This document shows, piece after piece, positions 28,259 through 38,380 of a stretch of 64,000 nucleotides of DNA. The notes beneath the pieces were generated by a model that worked only from the letters and a program-made list of their open reading frames with translations, had not been told where the DNA came from and ran no database searches. The stretch is from Flavobacterium ardleyense (GTDB taxonomy: Bacteria; Bacteroidota; Bacteroidia; Flavobacteriales; Flavobacteriaceae). The stretch's first letter is position 1. Every line of letters begins with the position of its first letter. The translations under genes and the position numbers were made by a program. The DNA lies in contig NZ_CP137891.1 of assembly GCF_033547075.1 (NCBI RefSeq), forward strand, positions 2,790,001-2,854,000, read 5' to 3'.

Positions 28259-29614
28259 CTAGCGAAACCAAAAATAAAAGAACAATGTAAGCACGATTGA
28301 AAATAAAATATTCAATCCCAATCCAGCTTTCATCATATCTTTTTGCGGCACAATGCCGGTCGAGAAAACCATTGCATTTGGCGGCGTTCCTACCGGCATC
28401 ATAAAACCGTAAGAAGCGGCAATAGTTGCGGGCAGCACAAGAATCATTGGATTTATTTGTGACTCTACCGCCAAAGTATATAGCAGCGGTAAAATCAGAG
28501 CTGCACTCGCAGTATTGCTCATAAATTCGGTCATGATAATTGACCCAATTACAATTACCCATAAGAAAAGGATTAGCGGCATCTTTTCGCTTAGCGACAT
28601 AATACCTCCTATCAAAATACTACCTAGACCAGTACTTTCTACCAGAAATCCTAGTGTTAATCCACCACCAAAAAGTAGTAAAATATCCCAACGCACCGAT
28701 GCTATAATTTGTTCCCATGTCATAACTCGAAAAACATAAAGCATCAATATCGATAAAATTGCTACAAGCGAACTAAATCCGGACGGAACACCCATTATTG
28801 GCGCCAGAAAACCTTCCAGAACCCAAAGCAACACTGTGATGGCAAAAATTACAATCAGTGCAGTTCTATCCTTGCTTTTCTTTCCCGGTAGGGAAACCGC
28901 AGGAATTAAAATAGTTCTATCTGGCTTAAAATACAAGGTTAAAACGATTACCATTATCGGAAAGCTCAATAAAAATATTGGAATCCCATAAACCAGCCAC
29001 TCCGAAAATGACAAACCCAATGTCGCTGCCCCAATTGCATTTGGTGGACTTGCAATCATCGTAACGATTCCCCCAATATTCGCCGCATAAGCAATTCCCA
29101 GTAAAAGGAATTTTGCTTCCGAAGTCGATTTTTTGCTATCTGTTATCGCCAACATTCCCAGTGCAAGAGGAATCATCATCGCTGCGGTCGAGGTATTACT
29201 TACCCAGCAGGCAGTTAGAGAGGTGGCAAGCATCAATAATATCGCCGATTTATAGAAATTTCCTTTTGCTAGTCGCATCAATTTATGCGCCAACAACATA
29301 TCGAGAGAGTGTGCAGATAATGCGCCTGCTAGCACAAATCCACCCATAAATAAGTAGATTACAGGATTGGCAAATTCGCCGAAAGCCGCTGCTGGCGTAG
29401 CGATATTTAGCAAAACTGCCATTACCGGTATCAGCAATGCAGTCATTGACAACGGAATCGCTTCGGATATCCACAAGCTTGCAGCAACCAACAAAATCGC
29501 CAAAGCACTATTAATTTTGGAGTCCTCAAAAACTGGAAATAATAAAACTCCTGCCAGTAATGCTACAGAAAAAAGCAATCCTTTCCAATGTAATTTTTCC
29601 TTCATAGCGTTCAA
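28259..29614 (-). CDS. DASS-family (SLC13) anion:Na+ symporter
   Basis: 451-residue inner-membrane transporter of the divalent anion:sodium symporter family, for di/tricarboxylates or inorganic anions. It contains both substrate/ion hairpin motifs: ACWVSNTSTAAMMIPLALG in the N-terminal half and MTEFMSNTASAALILPLL in the C-terminal half. About 11-12 TM helices. A second Met at codon 4 is an alternative start. Substrate unresolved. It stands alone between intergenic regions. Confidence 0.92.
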   Translation of the reverse strand: MNAMKEKLHWKGLLFSVALLAGVLLFPVFEDSKINSALAILLVAASLWISEAIPLSMTALLIPVMAVLLNIATPAAAFGEFANPVIYLFMGGFVLAGALSAHSLDMLLAHKLMRLAKGNFYKSAILLMLATSLTACWVSNTSTAAMMIPLALGMLAITDSKKSTSEAKFLLLGIAYAANIGGIVTMIASPPNAIGAATLGLSFSEWLVYGIPIFLLSFPIMVIVLTLYFKPDRTILIPAVSLPGKKSKDRTALIVIFAITVLLWVLEGFLAPIMGVPSGFSSLVAILSILMLYVFRVMTWEQIIASVRWDILLLFGGGLTLGFLVESTGLGSILIGGIMSLSEKMPLILFLWVIVIGSIIMTEFMSNTASAALILPLLYTLAVESQINPMILVLPATIAASYGFMMPVGTPPNAMVFSTGIVPQKDMMKAGLGLNILFSIVLTLFFYFWFR

Positions 29615-29818
29615 TTCTGAGAATCTAATTGTTTAAACATCTAAGTACAATAGCAGCTGTAATCAATAATTTAAAGATAATTCATTTGATAAAGAACCAA
29701 TTGTTAGAATCATTTAGAGTCACAATCAAATGTTTTTTGCCTCCGCAAGGTATTCTTTCGCCTCGACGCAGACTAACGATTTTAACAAATAGATTTGTGA
29801 TTTCTAGATTATTTTTCA

Positions 29819-29887
29819 GGAGCTAAATCCTGCTGTCCACTGTATCTTTCCTGCCCAAAACAAAGGGCAGGAAAGGATGTGCTTCGC
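29819..29887 (+). repeat. Dispersed intergenic element B2
   Basis: It starts GGAGCTAAATCCTGCTGTCC, continues CACTGTATC, then arms TTTCCTGCCC and GGGCAGGAAA with an 8-nt loop, then GGATGTGCTTCGCC. The start resembles the border of the A elements, linking families A and B. The rest of the 351-base gap 29615-29965 holds no ORF or further motif I could support. Confidence 0.72.
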
Positions 29888-29965
29888 CAGTTCGCTTCGC
29901 TCGGGTCGTTCCCATAAGGGTTAGGGGTTTTGTAGTTCTATACCAACTATATTTTACTAAAGATC

Positions 29966-31339
29966 TTAGATCTTCGTTTGGAATGGGAAGAGAATTTCTT
30001 GCAGTCGAGCTTTCAGTTTATCTTTCAAGTCTTTAAAGCAGTCTGATAGTTTGATTTTATGGAGGTTCTCAATTGAAATCGATTGATCCATAATGGGTAG
30101 TTGATGTGCTTTGATGGTGATTGCTTGCTGTTGGGCAAGTTCATCGATAATTGAAATGGTTTTTAATTCAGAACAATTTTCTCCCTTGCAAGTATTGGGA
30201 TAAAGTAGTTTTATGTCTGTAATTCCAAACCGAATTGCGTAGCCTACCATCTGGTATAAGTCAGTTTGTGAAATTCCGTTTTTAGCATCAGCTCCATCTG
30301 CATAAACCATCTTATATTTGGTGTCAGCAATAATCGTCTTATAATCTGCAAATTCCAAAATCAAATCTGGTTTCAAACCAAATGCTTTTGCTTCATCGAG
30401 ATAAGTTCCCTTAGCCTGCCCTTTTGGATTTACATTATCGATTTCTTTATCTATGAAACCATAAATGAAATCCTCAAAAACATATTCCATTGGAAGTAGG
30501 AATGCGAAAAGTTTCAAATCATTTTTATAATTAAAAGAAACACTATTTTCTAAAAACAAAACGCAGTAATCACGCACCGTTTCAAAATCAGATAACAACG
30601 GATTAAACTGAATTTTTTTGCATTGTTCAGATGTAATATAACAGTCTGTAACCTCGTCGAAAATAAATAAAATGTCGTTTAGATTTCGTCTATTCTGCTG
30701 ATCTTTTGACGCAGACAGCAGCATTTTCGAAACATATTTTATACACTGATTGAATTCATTATCCATTTCGAATGAGTCATAAGTACAGTTCACTTTGTGA
30801 TTCCGACCGCGGGCAAGATTCTGATTTATATATTCATCAAAGTTAATTCGACCTTTTACAAAAGATAATTCATTTTCTACATCCACGTATTTCTGAAAAA
30901 CGGACGAATTCAATAGTTCCTTGGTGTACTTACTAAATAGGTAAATTAGAATTTCAAAAAAGTCAGATTGCTGTGCATTAAGGCCAGAAAGATAATTTGG
31001 GAACTTTAGTTTTCTACAATAACTCAGCCACCATAAAATATGCGAGTTTATAACCTTTACATCATTTTCCTCAGCTTCAGTTCCATCGTAAAAAATCTTT
31101 GGCAGTAAATTGATGGTTTGATTTTCAAAATGGATAACGCCAACAAACTTATTGGATTTAAGTTCTTTATTTTTATGCAGAAATTGCAGAAAATGCTGTA
31201 CCTCTTCCCTATTCTCTTCTTCGCTATAGTATGTTGACTTTTCTCTTTTATTCCAAACTGCATCCAAAAACACTTCGAGATTTTCGAAATGCTGTTCAGG
31301 GAAAGTTTCCTTATTTTGATATTCAAAAAGATTAATCAT
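29966..31339 (-). CDS. mcrC: McrC-like nuclease subunit of an McrBC restriction system
   Basis: 457-residue protein with the McrC layout. The N-terminal half contains LLPKIFYDG and a helical middle. A C-terminal PD-(D/E)xK nuclease core is seen as GLKPDLILEF (about residue 320) followed by TIIADTKYK (about 336-344). With the McrB ATPase it would cut DNA carrying modified cytosines, or modified or foreign DNA. Its start overlaps the mcrB end by 8 bases, as expected for a coupled pair. Confidence 0.9.
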   Translation of the reverse strand: MINLFEYQNKETFPEQHFENLEVFLDAVWNKREKSTYYSEEENREEVQHFLQFLHKNKELKSNKFVGVIHFENQTINLLPKIFYDGTEAEENDVKVINSHILWWLSYCRKLKFPNYLSGLNAQQSDFFEILIYLFSKYTKELLNSSVFQKYVDVENELSFVKGRINFDEYINQNLARGRNHKVNCTYDSFEMDNEFNQCIKYVSKMLLSASKDQQNRRNLNDILFIFDEVTDCYITSEQCKKIQFNPLLSDFETVRDYCVLFLENSVSFNYKNDLKLFAFLLPMEYVFEDFIYGFIDKEIDNVNPKGQAKGTYLDEAKAFGLKPDLILEFADYKTIIADTKYKMVYADGADAKNGISQTDLYQMVGYAIRFGITDIKLLYPNTCKGENCSELKTISIIDELAQQQAITIKAHQLPIMDQSISIENLHKIKLSDCFKDLKDKLKARLQEILFPFQTKI

Positions 31340-33161
31340 TTTGACTCATCAAGGTTAATGGCCAATTACCAACTTTAAGATTTGCCTGATTTAAAATTGC
31401 AATAACTTCTTTCTCATCGTTGATAAAATATTCTAGCAAAAGCGGAATTACTTTATTGTTAATTGTCTTTTCTCTAGAATAAGAATCGCCCATAAAATAA
31501 GAATGGCCAATCGTAAAGTCGTGATTTTTTCTATCGAGAATAGCTTTGTTAATTGCTTCTAAAACTAGAATATCATTAATTCCTTGAACTTTTAAATCTG
31601 GATACATCGGAATAAATTCGAATCTTCGTCTTAAAGCGATGTCTAGCAACGCAATAGATTTATCAGCGGTATTCATTGTTCCAATAATATAAAGATTGGA
31701 AGGCACAATAAACGAATCTCCCGAAGGCAAAGTCACTCGCATTGGAATCTTCCCGTGCGATCGCTTGTCCTCTTCAATCAAAGTGATTAACTCCCCAAAA
31801 ACTCGCGAAATATTTGCTCTATTGATTTCGTCAATGATGATAACGAAGTTTTCTTCAGCGATAGTTTGAACATTACTTTTACCTTTCTCCAAAAGAATTT
31901 CTAAAATAGGATTATAATAAGGTTGCAATCCCCCTAGAATTAAATCATTTGAACCTCTTTCATACATTTTGCGAAGTGTATTAATGCTTAGAGTATGATT
32001 AGATTCACCAATATTTTTCCTGAATTCGATAGATTTCAAACCAACCTCCGTAATAAAGAAAGAAGATTTTTTCATTTTTATCTCTAACTCTTCAATATCT
32101 CCCTCATTTAAAGGTTTGAGTAATTCTTGAAAAACTAGGTCGAAGTCCTTTCTGGCAATTGCTGGATTTCTAGAAACTTCTATATTTTTCAGTGCTCTAT
32201 CCGCAATCCTTTTAAAAACGCCATCTTTCTTTTCAAAAGTCAGAATACTTGCATTTTCTGTATCTGGACGCAATCCTTGTATGAAATCTTCATAACTATA
32301 ATTTTGATGGAAAGTAATAAACTCAATTTGGCCACCAAGATTCTCATTAAAAATTGCTAATGCTTCATCGTATTTAATATTTTCATTACCAGAAATAATC
32401 TTTGCGGCTTCTAAAACGGTACGATATGTTTTTCCAGTTCCTGGAGGTCCGTAAAAAATTTGATTGATGGGATGGAAAGATGACTTTGTAATTTTTTCTT
32501 CAGCAGGGTACACTTCGGAACTTTCCTCAAAGTTCATATCGCTATTTATTTCATCATAGTTAAGTAAACGGGCGTCTTTCTTTATCAAAAATTTCCTAAA
32601 CTTTTCGATACTGATTCTCTCAAAAACTAAAGTAGGATTTTGCTTTATGAAATCTTTCGCAACATTGTCTACAACAGAAATCACAGTCGACAATTGCTTA
32701 TCTACATCAAGAAGCATTTGTTGGACTGTTGAATAGTGAGGTTGAATAGATTTTGTTTTAAAAGAATAGATTTTGTTTTCATCACCAGAAACAGAATCTA
32801 AACCAATACTTTCATCTAGCGGTTTTTCTACCGCTTTAAGAAGTTTGAGAGCCAATTCATTTTGCTCATTATGAGGATTATTTGTTTGAGTAAATTCAAA
32901 AAAATAACTATAGCCCTTGTCAGATGTTCTAAATATTAAATTAATACAATCTCCAGCAGATCCAGGATATGCGGCTGGGAAAGTCCAAAATGTTGTTCCA
33001 AAATACTTTGATTTACTAGTCCCTATAAAAAAATCTGTTTCACTACCTCTCACTTTTTTTTGTCTGAGAGAAAATGTAAAAGAACTATCTTTAGTATGCT
33101 TTGACATTAACCAATCGTAAACTTCTTCTTCGTATTCTCTATATTTTAAGATATCAGACAT
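31332..33161 (-). CDS. mcrB: McrB-like AAA+ ATPase/GTPase with distinct N-terminal domain
   Basis: 609-residue motor subunit. The AAA+ module has Walker A GPPGTGKT at residues 238-245, Walker B FVIIDEINRANISRVFGE, and the McrB signature MNTADKSIALLDIALRRRFEF. The first 230 residues form a separate domain beginning YEEEVYDWLMSKHTKDSSFTF, which is not the E. coli McrB methyl-binding domain. It resembles MrcB-like N-terminal modules and likely sets target recognition. No cognate methylase gene is adjacent, consistent with a modification-dependent system. Confidence 0.9.
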   Translation of the reverse strand: MSDILKYREYEEEVYDWLMSKHTKDSSFTFSLRQKKVRGSETDFFIGTSKSKYFGTTFWTFPAAYPGSAGDCINLIFRTSDKGYSYFFEFTQTNNPHNEQNELALKLLKAVEKPLDESIGLDSVSGDENKIYSFKTKSIQPHYSTVQQMLLDVDKQLSTVISVVDNVAKDFIKQNPTLVFERISIEKFRKFLIKKDARLLNYDEINSDMNFEESSEVYPAEEKITKSSFHPINQIFYGPPGTGKTYRTVLEAAKIISGNENIKYDEALAIFNENLGGQIEFITFHQNYSYEDFIQGLRPDTENASILTFEKKDGVFKRIADRALKNIEVSRNPAIARKDFDLVFQELLKPLNEGDIEELEIKMKKSSFFITEVGLKSIEFRKNIGESNHTLSINTLRKMYERGSNDLILGGLQPYYNPILEILLEKGKSNVQTIAEENFVIIIDEINRANISRVFGELITLIEEDKRSHGKIPMRVTLPSGDSFIVPSNLYIIGTMNTADKSIALLDIALRRRFEFIPMYPDLKVQGINDILVLEAINKAILDRKNHDFTIGHSYFMGDSYSREKTINNKVIPLLLEYFINDEKEVIAILNQANLKVGNWPLTLMSQND

Positions 33162-33266
33162 TTCTATTTCAAATAAATTTATAAATTATATACTGCTATT
33201 TTGGTCTCTCCCTGATTTAAAAAGTTAAATTGAGAGACTTAATCTTTTTTAAAACTAAAATTCCCC

Positions 33267-34517
33267 CTAATACCCATCTCCGCTTATCGCCTCAATTACG
33301 CCCATCGCAGCTCTTTCTCCAGAAATCATTGCCGCATTCAGCGAACCATTAAGTTGAGTATCTCCCGCTAGGAAAACTCTGGTAGTCAATCGTGTTTCGG
33401 ATGGACTCATTTCATATTGCAAGCTATCAAGTTTTGGCAATGCTTTCTCAATCGAATACTGCTTGAGGAATTTCACAGAAGTAATTCCGCATATTTCTTT
33501 GAGTTCTTTTTCAACTTGCATTCGCAATTCAGTTACATCCATAAAATCCTTTACAACAGTAACCGATAGTAATTCCTTATTGCCAGCCGAATTAGTTTCG
33601 AGACTTGTATGATAGAAAATATTATTTACTAAGGCATTTTTTGCGGTAATTAGTCCAATTAGTGGCTTTTCTATATTTCTAGAATCTACTTCGAAATACA
33701 ATGTTTCGCAACTTTTCCACTGAATCTCTTGATTCTTTAAATTGCTGATCAGCTTACTAGCTTCGGCGGCAACAATGGTATAATCACTTTCTAATTCGGT
33801 ACCATCTTCTAGAATTAATTTTCCGCTTTCTACCGATTTTACTTTGGTGTTAAACTTAAAAGTCGTTTGCTTTAGATTTTCTTTTAGTTGCTGAGGAATC
33901 GCTTCAATGCCTGCCTTTGGTAATGCAGCGGAGCCTTCTCCAAACATTTTATACACAAATTCAAACATTCTGCTTGAAGTTTGCAGTTCTGCTTCTAAAA
34001 AAATTCCGCCAAAAAAAGGTTTGAAAAACTTCGAAATCATCTCCTCCGAAAATCCGAAGTTCAACAAATAGTTATATGTGGTAATTTCTGGTTTTTCAAA
34101 AATCTGTTCGATCGTTGTACCTTTTAATAAGATATTCAACTTTAATACTTTCAGTTTATCAGAAACACTTCCTATTCCCGAAAATAATGTTGGTAGCAGC
34201 AAAGACGTATCTCGCAATGGATCGCCGAGAATTTTCTGCTTTCCATTGTCAAATATTGCTGCTCCAGAAACAAAATGCTGTAGTTCTAATCTATCAAAAT
34301 CTAAGTATTTTATAGCTGCAGGATATGCCGTTAGTAATACTTGAAATCCGCGATCTAGCTGATAACCATCAACAATATCTGTTTTGACTCTACCTCCCAC
34401 TCTATCCGTAGCTTCGATAATTGTCGGGTGAAATCCATTACCTTCCAAAACTTTAGCCGCAATCAAACCACTGACACCGGCACCAATAATATGTATTTTG
34501 TAATCTTCGTTCTTCAT
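33267..34517 (-). CDS. FAD-dependent amine-oxidase/protoporphyrinogen-oxidase-like protein
   Basis: 416-residue flavoprotein. The FAD Rossmann motif is IHIIGAGVSGLIAAKVLEGNG, followed by IIEATDRVGGRVKTD, the amine oxidase/PPOX family GGR motif. The C-terminal FAD motif is RVFLAGDTQLNGSLNAAMISGERAA. Cytosolic. Length and motifs fit the HemY/phytoene-desaturase-like superfamily, but no haem or carotenoid genes are adjacent, so the substrate is open. Monocistronic. Confidence 0.88.
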   Translation of the reverse strand: MKNEDYKIHIIGAGVSGLIAAKVLEGNGFHPTIIEATDRVGGRVKTDIVDGYQLDRGFQVLLTAYPAAIKYLDFDRLELQHFVSGAAIFDNGKQKILGDPLRDTSLLLPTLFSGIGSVSDKLKVLKLNILLKGTTIEQIFEKPEITTYNYLLNFGFSEEMISKFFKPFFGGIFLEAELQTSSRMFEFVYKMFGEGSAALPKAGIEAIPQQLKENLKQTTFKFNTKVKSVESGKLILEDGTELESDYTIVAAEASKLISNLKNQEIQWKSCETLYFEVDSRNIEKPLIGLITAKNALVNNIFYHTSLETNSAGNKELLSVTVVKDFMDVTELRMQVEKELKEICGITSVKFLKQYSIEKALPKLDSLQYEMSPSETRLTTRVFLAGDTQLNGSLNAAMISGERAAMGVIEAISGDGY

Positions 34518-34879
34518 CTTTCTTATTCTAAATTCAATTCGATTTTAACTAAAAATCCAAAAAACTAAAGTAAGGTTTAATAATGTTTTTGTTGAAGATA
34601 TTTAGCTATAATTAATTTTTTATGTTTTGAGAAGTCAATCTAATTATAAATCATCACAAAATATAAAATAATATGGCAGATTGAATTTAGCATAGGTCAA
34701 ATATTGAGGGCATCATAGTTTACACTTCTCTCAGTATTTATTTTCAGAACTATCCTTATTGTGATCATCTACACATGTTTTTAAAAAGCGTTATTTTAAA
34801 AACATTTTAAATGCCAAAATGGATTTATCCGCGTCTTTATATTTTCCTTATTTTTACAGGCAAAATTACAACAGATACT
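34518..34879. other. Intergenic region without visible feature
   Basis: 362 AT-rich bases between divergent genes. I see no ORF with support, no repeat of the A or B type and no clean TAnnTTTG promoter box. Confidence 0.6.
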
Positions 34880-36211
34880 ATGCTAAAAAACTTTAAAAAT
34901 GTTTTCAATTTACACGAGGGTGAAGATGACAGGGAGAAAACGCTAGAAAGTATTGTTAAGAACATTTCCTTCAAAGGAGCAAACTTATGGATTTTGGCTT
35001 GTGCAATTATCGTAGCGTCGGTAGGGCTCAACGTTAATTCCACCGCGGTAGTAATTGGTGCGATGTTAATTTCGCCGCTAATGGGACCTATTGTCGGAGC
35101 TGGATTTGCCTTGGGGATTTACGATTTTAAACTTCTCAAACGATCTTTGCGAAACCTCGCCAACGCCACAATCGTAGGTCTAGTGGTGTCTACAACCTAT
35201 TTCGCCTTGAGTCCTTTCAAAGATGTACAGTCAGAACTTTTGGCGCGTACATCACCTACAATTTATGATATTTTAATTGCTTTCTTCGGTGGAATAGTAG
35301 GGGCAATTGCTGTGACAAGAACCGAAAAAGGAAATCCCATTCCCGGAGTAGCAATTGCAACAGCATTAATGCCACCACTTTGTACTGCGGGTTACGGCCT
35401 CGCAACAGGACAATGGACATTTTTTTTTGGTGCCATTTATTTATATACAATCAATTGTGTTTTTATAGGTATATCGACCTTCTTAATTATTAAATATCTA
35501 AAGTATCCTGCCAAAAAGCAAGTTGACGAAAAACAGCAAAAGCAGGTACGTGTGATAATTACAATTCTCATTATCGCAATGTTAGTCCCAAGTTCATATC
35601 TAGCCTATTCCCTATATCAAGAACAGCAGTTTAAAAAAAATACCGAATTATTTATTGAGAAAGAATTTACCTCAAAAGGTCTAACAGTTATATATAAAAA
35701 GACCGTTTTTGAACCTACCAAGAAAAAACTGGAACTTGCTTTTTTGAGTAAAATTTTTACAGAAAGCGAAATTACCCGTTTGGATAGTACTTTGAGCAGA
35801 AATAAATTTTTAAGAGGTACTAATTTAATAATCAGGCAGGACACTACCGATCGATTTTTGGCATTGCGTGGCGATATTATGAATCAGATAAAGAGTAGTG
35901 AAAATGAGCTGAGTCAAAAAGATATTAAAATCGTACAGTTAGAAAAGAAACTATCGCAATTTAGTTACGACAATTCTAAAATCCTCAAAGAAGTTCATAC
36001 TGTTTTTCCTGAAATCACTTCGCTATCAATCTCGCACAATGAGATGAAAAACCTAACCGACAGCATTATCGTCGTCACCGCCGTTCTTTATGATGCCAAA
36101 GAGCCTCTGAAAGGCAAGGAATTGGAAAAATTTAAAAATTATCTCAATCAACGACTGTCTGTGAAGAATATTGAGATTTATAAAAAGCAGAATCCAATTT
36201 CCAAAAAATGA
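34880..36211 (+). CDS. DUF389-domain membrane protein
   Basis: 443-residue protein. The N-terminal half is the DUF389 membrane domain with 5-6 TM helices and the conserved block NSTAVVIGAMLISPLMGPIVGAGFAL (residues about 51-76). A second TM region and a C-terminal soluble coiled-coil-like domain (about 250-443) follow. I prefer the ATG at 34880 (MLKNFKNVFNLHEG) over 34811 because the upstream 23 residues read as non-conserved leader. Function unknown. A strong terminator follows. Confidence 0.85.
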   Translation: MLKNFKNVFNLHEGEDDREKTLESIVKNISFKGANLWILACAIIVASVGLNVNSTAVVIGAMLISPLMGPIVGAGFALGIYDFKLLKRSLRNLANATIVGLVVSTTYFALSPFKDVQSELLARTSPTIYDILIAFFGGIVGAIAVTRTEKGNPIPGVAIATALMPPLCTAGYGLATGQWTFFFGAIYLYTINCVFIGISTFLIIKYLKYPAKKQVDEKQQKQVRVIITILIIAMLVPSSYLAYSLYQEQQFKKNTELFIEKEFTSKGLTVIYKKTVFEPTKKKLELAFLSKIFTESEITRLDSTLSRNKFLRGTNLIIRQDTTDRFLALRGDIMNQIKSSENELSQKDIKIVQLEKKLSQFSYDNSKILKEVHTVFPEITSLSISHNEMKNLTDSIIVVTAVLYDAKEPLKGKELEKFKNYLNQRLSVKNIEIYKKQNPISKK

Positions 36212-36238
36212 TAATTCGTTTAAAATACGACTAAATAC

Positions 36239-36275
36239 AAGGTGACTTTTCGTAAATGAAAAGTCACCTTCTTTT
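36239..36275 (+). terminator. Terminator after DUF389 gene
   Basis: AAGGTGACTTTTC (36239-36251) pairs perfectly with GAAAAGTCACCTT (36258-36270), followed by CTTTT. Confidence 0.88.
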
Positions 36276-36361
36276 ACAGTAAAAAGCTTAAGTTACCGCA
36301 ATTTTTAAAGATAAATTGCCTTTAAAGACATATTCTGCCGCTTAGCTCAAAAAAAATAATG

Positions 36362-36369
36362 TATTTTTG
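36362..36369 (+). promoter_or_regulatory. -7 box and long leader of the SulP gene
   Basis: TATTTTTG fits TAnnTTTG. If used, it gives an untranslated leader of about 165 bases before the ATG at 36542. I see no recognised riboswitch or ORF in that leader. Confidence 0.45.
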
Positions 36370-36541
36370 CACCTCCAAAAAAGCCTCACAAAATAATTTA
36401 AAAAACTACTTTTCCTTCTGTTTTATTAGCTATACGTAGCAATTACTCATATAGAACAAAGGATCCAGTATTTGCGATAACGCAGACCTAAAAACGCAAA
36501 AACTAAGATTTAACAATTTTCGACTGCTGCACTTATAATAT

Positions 36542-38092
36542 ATGAAAAACGTACTCAATCTTTTTGATTTCTCACAAAAAATAAATTACCGAAATGAAAT
36601 TCTCGCCGGATTAACTGTTGCTATGACAATGATTCCCGAGTCACTCTCATTCGCAATTCTGGCAGGCTTCCCGCCACTTGTCGGATTGTATGCAGCATTT
36701 ATTGCAGGTTTAATCACGGCGATTTTTGGTGGACGTCCTGGAATGGTTTCTGGCGGTGCTGGAGCTACAGTAGTTGTATTAATCGCTCTAATGAGATCTA
36801 ACGGATTGGAATATGTTTTTGCCGCTGTCGCATTGGCTGGTGTAATTCAAATTCTTATCGGACTTTTTAAATTCAGCAAATTTATAAGGCTTGTGCCACA
36901 ACCAGTAATGTATGGTTTTGTCAACGGTCTTGCGGTCATCATATTCATGTCTCAACTCGAGCAATTCAAATTCACTTCGGGAGGCGAAAGCTTCTGGCTC
37001 CAAGGTGGACCGCTCTTCATAATGCTAGCATTAGTAGCACTTACCGTAGCAATAGTGGTCTTTTTCCCGAGAATAACTAAAAAAATTCCAGCCTCACTAG
37101 TCGCAATTATCGTAGTCTTTCTGGTTGTAATTATATTTAATATTGATACAAAAACCGTTCAAGATATCGCCTCGATTGAAGGTGGTTTCCCTCCTTTTCA
37201 TATTCCAAATATCCCTTTTACCTGGAAAGCTTTTCAGATAATTTTGCCCTACTCTCTAATTTTTGCCGCTGTCGGACTTACCGAAGGTCTACTTACGCTC
37301 AATCTTGTAGACGAAATGACTGGAACGCGCGGAAATGGCAATAGAGAATGTATCGCACAAGGAAGTTCGAATATTGCCAACGGTTTTTTCTACGGTATGG
37401 GCGGTTGTCCAATGATTGCTCAGACACTTGTCAATCTTTCTGCCGGTTCTAGAGCACGACTTTCTGGAATTATCGCAGCATTAACAATTTTACTCATCAT
37501 CCTTTTTGGCGCACCAATTATTGGACGTTTGCCAATGGCGGCGCTAGTTGGAGTGATGATTATGGTAGCACTCGGCACCTTTGAATGGGCTAGCTTTAAG
37601 ATTATCACCAAAATGCCACGGCACGATATTTTTATCGGAATTCTAGTCGCAGTAATTACCGTCCTGCTTCACAATCTTGCTCTCGCGGTTCTAATTGGAG
37701 TCATCATTTCAGCTTTGGTTTTCGCCTGGGAAAGTGCCAAAAGAATACGCGCAAGGACACATATTGATGTCGATGGAGTAAAACACTACGAAATTTACGG
37801 CCCACTTTTCTTCGGATCTACCATGGCTTTTTCGGAGAAATTTACCATAAATGATGATCCAGAAAAAGTTATAATTAGCTTCAAAGAATCCCGCATCACT
37901 GATATGTCTGCGATAGATGCGGTAAATAACGTGACCCGAAAGTATCGAGAGGCTGGCAAAACGGTCCGTTTGCAACACCTTAGTTTCGATTGTATAAAGT
38001 TGCTCGACAATGCCGATGCGGTCATCGACGTCAATATTGTCAAGGATCCCGAATATTTGGTGGCTATTGAGGAGATTAGAAAATCGAAATAG
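36542..38092 (+). CDS. SulP-family anion transporter with STAS domain
   Basis: 516-residue SLC26/SulP transporter. The N-terminal 400 residues hold the UraA-like membrane fold, including the first-helix block VAMTMIPESLSFAILAGFPPLVGLYAAF. A cytoplasmic STAS domain (about 420-510, with VIISFKESRITDMSAIDAVNNV) follows. The typical substrates are sulfate, bicarbonate or other anions; the sequence does not decide. No sulfate-assimilation gene is adjacent, but a DUF389 gene lies upstream. Confidence 0.93.
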   Translation: MKNVLNLFDFSQKINYRNEILAGLTVAMTMIPESLSFAILAGFPPLVGLYAAFIAGLITAIFGGRPGMVSGGAGATVVVLIALMRSNGLEYVFAAVALAGVIQILIGLFKFSKFIRLVPQPVMYGFVNGLAVIIFMSQLEQFKFTSGGESFWLQGGPLFIMLALVALTVAIVVFFPRITKKIPASLVAIIVVFLVVIIFNIDTKTVQDIASIEGGFPPFHIPNIPFTWKAFQIILPYSLIFAAVGLTEGLLTLNLVDEMTGTRGNGNRECIAQGSSNIANGFFYGMGGCPMIAQTLVNLSAGSRARLSGIIAALTILLIILFGAPIIGRLPMAALVGVMIMVALGTFEWASFKIITKMPRHDIFIGILVAVITVLLHNLALAVLIGVIISALVFAWESAKRIRARTHIDVDGVKHYEIYGPLFFGSTMAFSEKFTINDDPEKVIISFKESRITDMSAIDAVNNVTRKYREAGKTVRLQHLSFDCIKLLDNADAVIDVNIVKDPEYLVAIEEIRKSK

Positions 38093-38136
38093 TAGAATGA
38101 CTGATATAATCTAAATTAAGTTGCTATAGATTATTT

Positions 38137-38283
38137 GGAGCTATTCCCGCTGTGCATTCCAAGAACCCCACAAAAAAGCAGTTTTTGCAAAAAAATATAA
38201 GGAGCTTCCGTTGGTCGCTCTTCTATTTTAGCAAAAAACTAGCTTTTTTTGCGGGATTGCTTTCCACTCCCATCGGGGCTAAA
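38137..38283 (+). repeat. Dispersed intergenic element A2 (about 147 bp)
   Basis: It begins GGAGCTATTCCCGC and ends CCACTCCCATCGGGGCT. The central 17-nt core GAGCTTCCGTTGGTCGC is at 38202-38218. Outer arms CCCCACAAAAAAGC and GCTTTTTTTGCGGG and inner arms around GTTTTTGC/GCAAAAAAC are copy-specific but complementary. Confidence 0.78.
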
Positions 38284-38380
38284 TGCGAATCTAAAGAAAT
38301 AAAATTGAACTTATTTAAATATTCGAAAACAGCGAAAATCTTTTAAATAAATTTGCAACTTTTACCGATTTGGTCTTCCA

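Noticed and set aside
29820..33161. Insertion sequence or integrated island carrying McrBC
   Set aside because: No transposase, integrase, direct repeats or tRNA target; composition matches the neighbours, and B2 alone does not show transposition.
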